Source: Ferruginibacter sp.
Lineage (GTDB): Bacteria; Bacteroidota; Bacteroidia; Chitinophagales; Chitinophagaceae
DNA: 64,000 nt
Direction: 5' to 3'
Assembly (NCBI GenBank): GCA_017983695.1
Contig: JAGOAX010000006.1
Location: 124,001-188,000, forward strand
Of the stretch, positions 61,072 through 64,000 are shown piece after piece. Each line of letters starts with the position of its first letter. Position 1 is the stretch's first letter. The notes below the pieces were generated by a model. It was not told the origin of the DNA. It was given only the letters and a program-made list of their open reading frames with translations, and ran no database searches. Both the position numbers and the translations under genes were made by a program.

Positions 61072-63915
61072 TTAATCCGGTATCAATCCTATTGGTACAA
61101 TTATTTCCCATCTATTTTTTACAGCCAGATTAAGCAAATCAACATCTAACAAATGAGCAAAGCGTACACCAAAACTAACTGGTAATGAGTTCCATACTTT
61201 TGTATCGAAATATAACTCTGCTCCAGTACTCCTGTTTTTTATTTCTGTAAGCACACCATTTACTCTTGCCCTTGCATTATTGTAATCGTAAAACATATTC
61301 GCTCTTATCCGTTGAAAATAAATTAAACCTGGTATACCTCCATCGGGATATAACAAAGGAAAATGATAGTTAGCGCCAACCTTATACATGCGCCTTGTAC
61401 TTAAAGCTTCGTAACCCCTGGCATAGGGAAATGTATTACTGAATAAATCAGGCAGACTGTCTCGTTTTTGATAGGCTGCATTTATTACTAAACTATGATT
61501 GGCCGACAGCCCCGGGAAATAAAACGAAGAACTCCCTACGAATTTATGACTGTCCCTGAAATTAAATGCATCCCGGTAAGCCAATGAAATACTTTGTGCC
61601 CAACGTGGATTTATATGTTGCTTTGCACGGTGACTTACATTACTAAACGATAAAAATGCATTGACATAGTTTAGCGACTTATTATTAAAAATATTTTTAC
61701 CTACTCCCCTGTAATAATATTGTTCGATATTATAGCCAGCCCCCATATTTAAAAACTGGTTTGTTCTACCCCCTACAAAATTTAAAGGAATAGAAAACCC
61801 GGTTTTTAAAGTAGCCGAATTAAATTGAAATGGTTTACCCAATGCAGTGTCAACTGTTCGGTTAAAACTTTCCTCGGCACCAATATTTAATAAGGGCAGC
61901 AAGCCTCCATAAACTCCGTTAATGCCAACGGTATGACTCTTATCGTTACGGTTATAAGTATAGGTAAGATTATTACTAAAATTGCTCATCACATTATCGC
62001 TGTACAGGGCATAGCCAAATTCAGGGTCGGCAATTATGGGCCGCCAGCTGTGGAAATTAAAAAGATGAAATGCTTTTTTATATTTTGTAACCGGGTTTTT
62101 AGTATCCGCTAAAGTATATAAAGCTCCAGCACCATTTTTTGTTAAGGCTGTTGATGAAGTATAAAGGTTTTGAGTATTTGTAAATTCGGCTGCATCAAAT
62201 TTTTTCCACTCCCCGTGCTGTACATTTATTTTAGTTAATCGGTTACCTGCTGCAGTAAAAGAACTAAAAAGCAATTCTCCCTTTGTATTTACTGCCGGGT
62301 AATAAACACCATTAAGATTATTGGTGACCCTGTAAATGTTTTTATTGCTTAAGTTAACTGCAAATATTTTATCTGCATTACTGTTCATCATACTAAAATA
62401 AACAGTATCACCTTTTACAGCAGGATAGCCCAGCACATTAAATGAAAAAGGAGTAAGTATTTCCGAAGTGCCGTTTGTAAGATCAACTTTTACCAATGCC
62501 ATTTTACCTTCCGGATTTCTTACTGCAGATACCGCAGTTGTACTGTTGATATATTTTGTTTGTGTAAAGAAATAATTATTGGCATTAGGCACCTGTTGAA
62601 TTACCGCTCCGGTACCTGCATCGAGGCGGTGTAAATTATTTGTACCATCAGTATTTACACTTACTGCTAAAATTTCTGTACCTGCCGCATTAATATCCGG
62701 TGAAAAATATTTTGACCTGGTGGTAAGTTGTTTTTGTTGTTTTGTTTTAATATCCAGCAATTGAAGTACGCTGTAATCCCTGTTGGTCCATCTTGGGTCC
62801 GATTGATATGAGGCGTAAACTATTTTACCGTTATTGTAAGAATAATAATCATCCAGCACAAAATTCTTTACCCTTATCTTTTCTTCTTTACCATTTACCA
62901 GCAAATAAAAAGCTTCAATTTCTTTATAAGATTTTTTTGTAACCAGTATGCTGTCGTCACTAATATAATTTGGAAAAAGATAATCAATAACATTATTCTT
63001 TTTTATTCCCGTCAAATAATTAAGCGGCATTGAAGCTTCTACCTTTTTCGACATGGGGTTTTCTTCAAAAATTGATTTTTCTCTAAAATAATTTATGGCA
63101 TCGGCTCTAAACTGTTTAAACGGCACACCCGAATTTCTTTCGATTGCTTTATTAAAAAAGCTTTTCAGCCGCATGGCATCCCCTGTTACTTTTTCCCAAA
63201 AGTCAGGACCGTATTTTTCATATCCATAACCAATCAAAATATAACCGATAGGATAATGATCCGGCACCAAATCTTTTAAAGAACCACTACGGTATTTAGA
63301 CCAGCTGTATTTTCTATTCTCGAGCCAAAGCGATTTAAAGCCATTAAGAAAAGATGGCATCCTGCCCCTGCCCTGTGCACTTACCAAAGTCTCCTGCCAT
63401 ACGGCATCACCTTCAAAAAAAAAGTCAGGTAATAAAAGCCCGTTTGCAAACAGCTGGCCTTCCTGCCCCAGGAAAAAATTAAACAATTTAGCAACGCCGA
63501 TATTTAAATTACTGAACTGCTGCATGTGCCTGTTTTCATGAATGATCAGGTTATCATCCCAGCGAAGGCTGCCAGTTGAAAAATTATCCTGCGGCGGCAT
63601 CATATACAATTCACTAAGTATTGGCGCCATACGTACATATGCATTGGATATGGTGGTTTGATTTTGCAATACAATATTCCATTTGCGCTGGCTGCCCCCC
63701 ATTGTTTTAGAAGTAGCAATATCCATTAACTCAACAACATTGGCAATTCGGTTAGCCTGGCTATCCAGCCCGGCCGGAAAAATAACTTTTGCTTTTTTGG
63801 TATTGATCTGCTTCCACTTTATGGATGGCGCATTGCCACCAAAATTTTGAGCCGCAGAAAAAAGCGGCACCAAAAAAAACAATACTATCGGGGAGATTAT
63901 TTTTATTTTTACCAT
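61072..63915 (-). CDS. HEXXH zinc-peptidase-like, beta-propeller, outer-membrane barrel protein
   Basis: 947 residues with a signal peptide (cleavage near SAAQ, residue 23). The N-terminal domain carries HENRH (His126-Glu127-xx-His130) and FFFEGDAVWQE with Glu168, a zincin-type arrangement. The middle (about 300-620) has TolB-like strands such as RWTNRDYSVLQLLDIKTKQQKQLTTRSKYFSPDINAAGTEILAV. The C-terminal 300 residues alternate in beta-strand pattern and end LIPD, typical of an outer-membrane barrel. The gene looks complete. A surface peptidase or anchoring protein is inferred. Confidence 0.75.
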   Translation of the reverse strand: MVKIKIISPIVLFFLVPLFSAAQNFGGNAPSIKWKQINTKKAKVIFPAGLDSQANRIANVVELMDIATSKTMGGSQRKWNIVLQNQTTISNAYVRMAPILSELYMMPPQDNFSTGSLRWDDNLIIHENRHMQQFSNLNIGVAKLFNFFLGQEGQLFANGLLLPDFFFEGDAVWQETLVSAQGRGRMPSFLNGFKSLWLENRKYSWSKYRSGSLKDLVPDHYPIGYILIGYGYEKYGPDFWEKVTGDAMRLKSFFNKAIERNSGVPFKQFRADAINYFREKSIFEENPMSKKVEASMPLNYLTGIKKNNVIDYLFPNYISDDSILVTKKSYKEIEAFYLLVNGKEEKIRVKNFVLDDYYSYNNGKIVYASYQSDPRWTNRDYSVLQLLDIKTKQQKQLTTRSKYFSPDINAAGTEILAVSVNTDGTNNLHRLDAGTGAVIQQVPNANNYFFTQTKYINSTTAVSAVRNPEGKMALVKVDLTNGTSEILTPFSFNVLGYPAVKGDTVYFSMMNSNADKIFAVNLSNKNIYRVTNNLNGVYYPAVNTKGELLFSSFTAAGNRLTKINVQHGEWKKFDAAEFTNTQNLYTSSTALTKNGAGALYTLADTKNPVTKYKKAFHLFNFHSWRPIIADPEFGYALYSDNVMSNFSNNLTYTYNRNDKSHTVGINGVYGGLLPLLNIGAEESFNRTVDTALGKPFQFNSATLKTGFSIPLNFVGGRTNQFLNMGAGYNIEQYYYRGVGKNIFNNKSLNYVNAFLSFSNVSHRAKQHINPRWAQSISLAYRDAFNFRDSHKFVGSSSFYFPGLSANHSLVINAAYQKRDSLPDLFSNTFPYARGYEALSTRRMYKVGANYHFPLLYPDGGIPGLIYFQRIRANMFYDYNNARARVNGVLTEIKNRSTGAELYFDTKVWNSLPVSFGVRFAHLLDVDLLNLAVKNRWEIIVPIGLIPD

Positions 63916-64000
63916 AGTTTAAAATTAAGAAAAGTATTTTGCTGTAACATAAAATTTAAACCATGCTTGAACCGGTATTCACCCCATTTCCACAACTTGA

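Overview
The window comes from a Bacteroidota chromosome, most likely a Chitinophagaceae-like member of the Sphingobacteriia/Chitinophagia. The signs are type IX secretion (T9SS) sorting domains of both types, a Bacteroidetes-type conjugation operon (traF to traN), a bacillithiol-linked YtxJ protein, promoters of the TTG / TAnnTTTG kind, and a moderate to low GC content. This is inferred from gene content only; no rRNA is present.

Left part (1-19.9 kb). A giant secreted protein on the minus strand (5285 down past position 1) combines three near-identical 315-bp fibronectin-III repeats, a lipase-like alpha/beta hydrolase and a T9SS type B sorting domain that runs off the edge. Divergent from it is a conjugative-element block: traF, traG (VirB4-like ATPase), a lipoprotein, three tandem periplasmic Tra proteins, traJ, traK, traL, traM, traN, four accessory or HTH genes and, in the opposite direction, a tyrosine recombinase. 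It ends at a 3' fragment of a tRNA-Leu(CAA) gene at 19800-19853. traA-E, a relaxase, a coupling protein and traO-Q are not seen.

Second element (19839-27360). A compact island of about 7.5 kb is bounded by a 17-bp direct repeat of the same tRNA-Leu 3' end. It carries its own integrase, an AT-rich cargo gene of unknown function, an excisionase-like HTH protein, a small basic DNA-binding protein, a RepA-like ATPase, an iteron-like region, a VirE/BT4734-type primase-like protein, a terminase-small-subunit-like HTH protein and a lipoprotein. The layout resembles a phage satellite or small integrative replicon. It appears to have inserted into the distal att site of the first element.

Metabolic core (27.4-38.2 kb). 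A pectate-lyase-like beta-helix protein, a GH37 trehalase, an MFS transporter and a LacI regulator form a likely trehalose locus. Then come a DinB protein, a large lipoprotein with repeated WKNG motifs and an acyl-CoA carboxylase beta subunit.

Accessory stretch (38.3-46.5 kb). This is a patchwork of short AT-rich genes: a frameshifted membrane protein, a HEAT-like protein, a second DinB protein, a membrane protein, a two-gene nuclease plus HerA-ATPase cassette (best read as a DUF4297/Cap4-like anti-phage system) and a membrane coiled-coil protein. A recurrent GCCGYTAACATYGG motif follows two of these genes.

Right part (46.5-64 kb). Mostly ordinary chromosome: YitT protein, a galactarate/glucarate catabolic cluster (GntP permease, GarD, KdgD), a serine beta-lactamase-like hydrolase, RNase HI, YraN, a cysteine-cluster protein, XerD, a T9SS type A protein, a polyprenyl-phosphate mannosyltransferase-like GT2, a DnaQ-like exonuclease, YtxJ and a large HEXXH/beta-propeller/outer-membrane protein.
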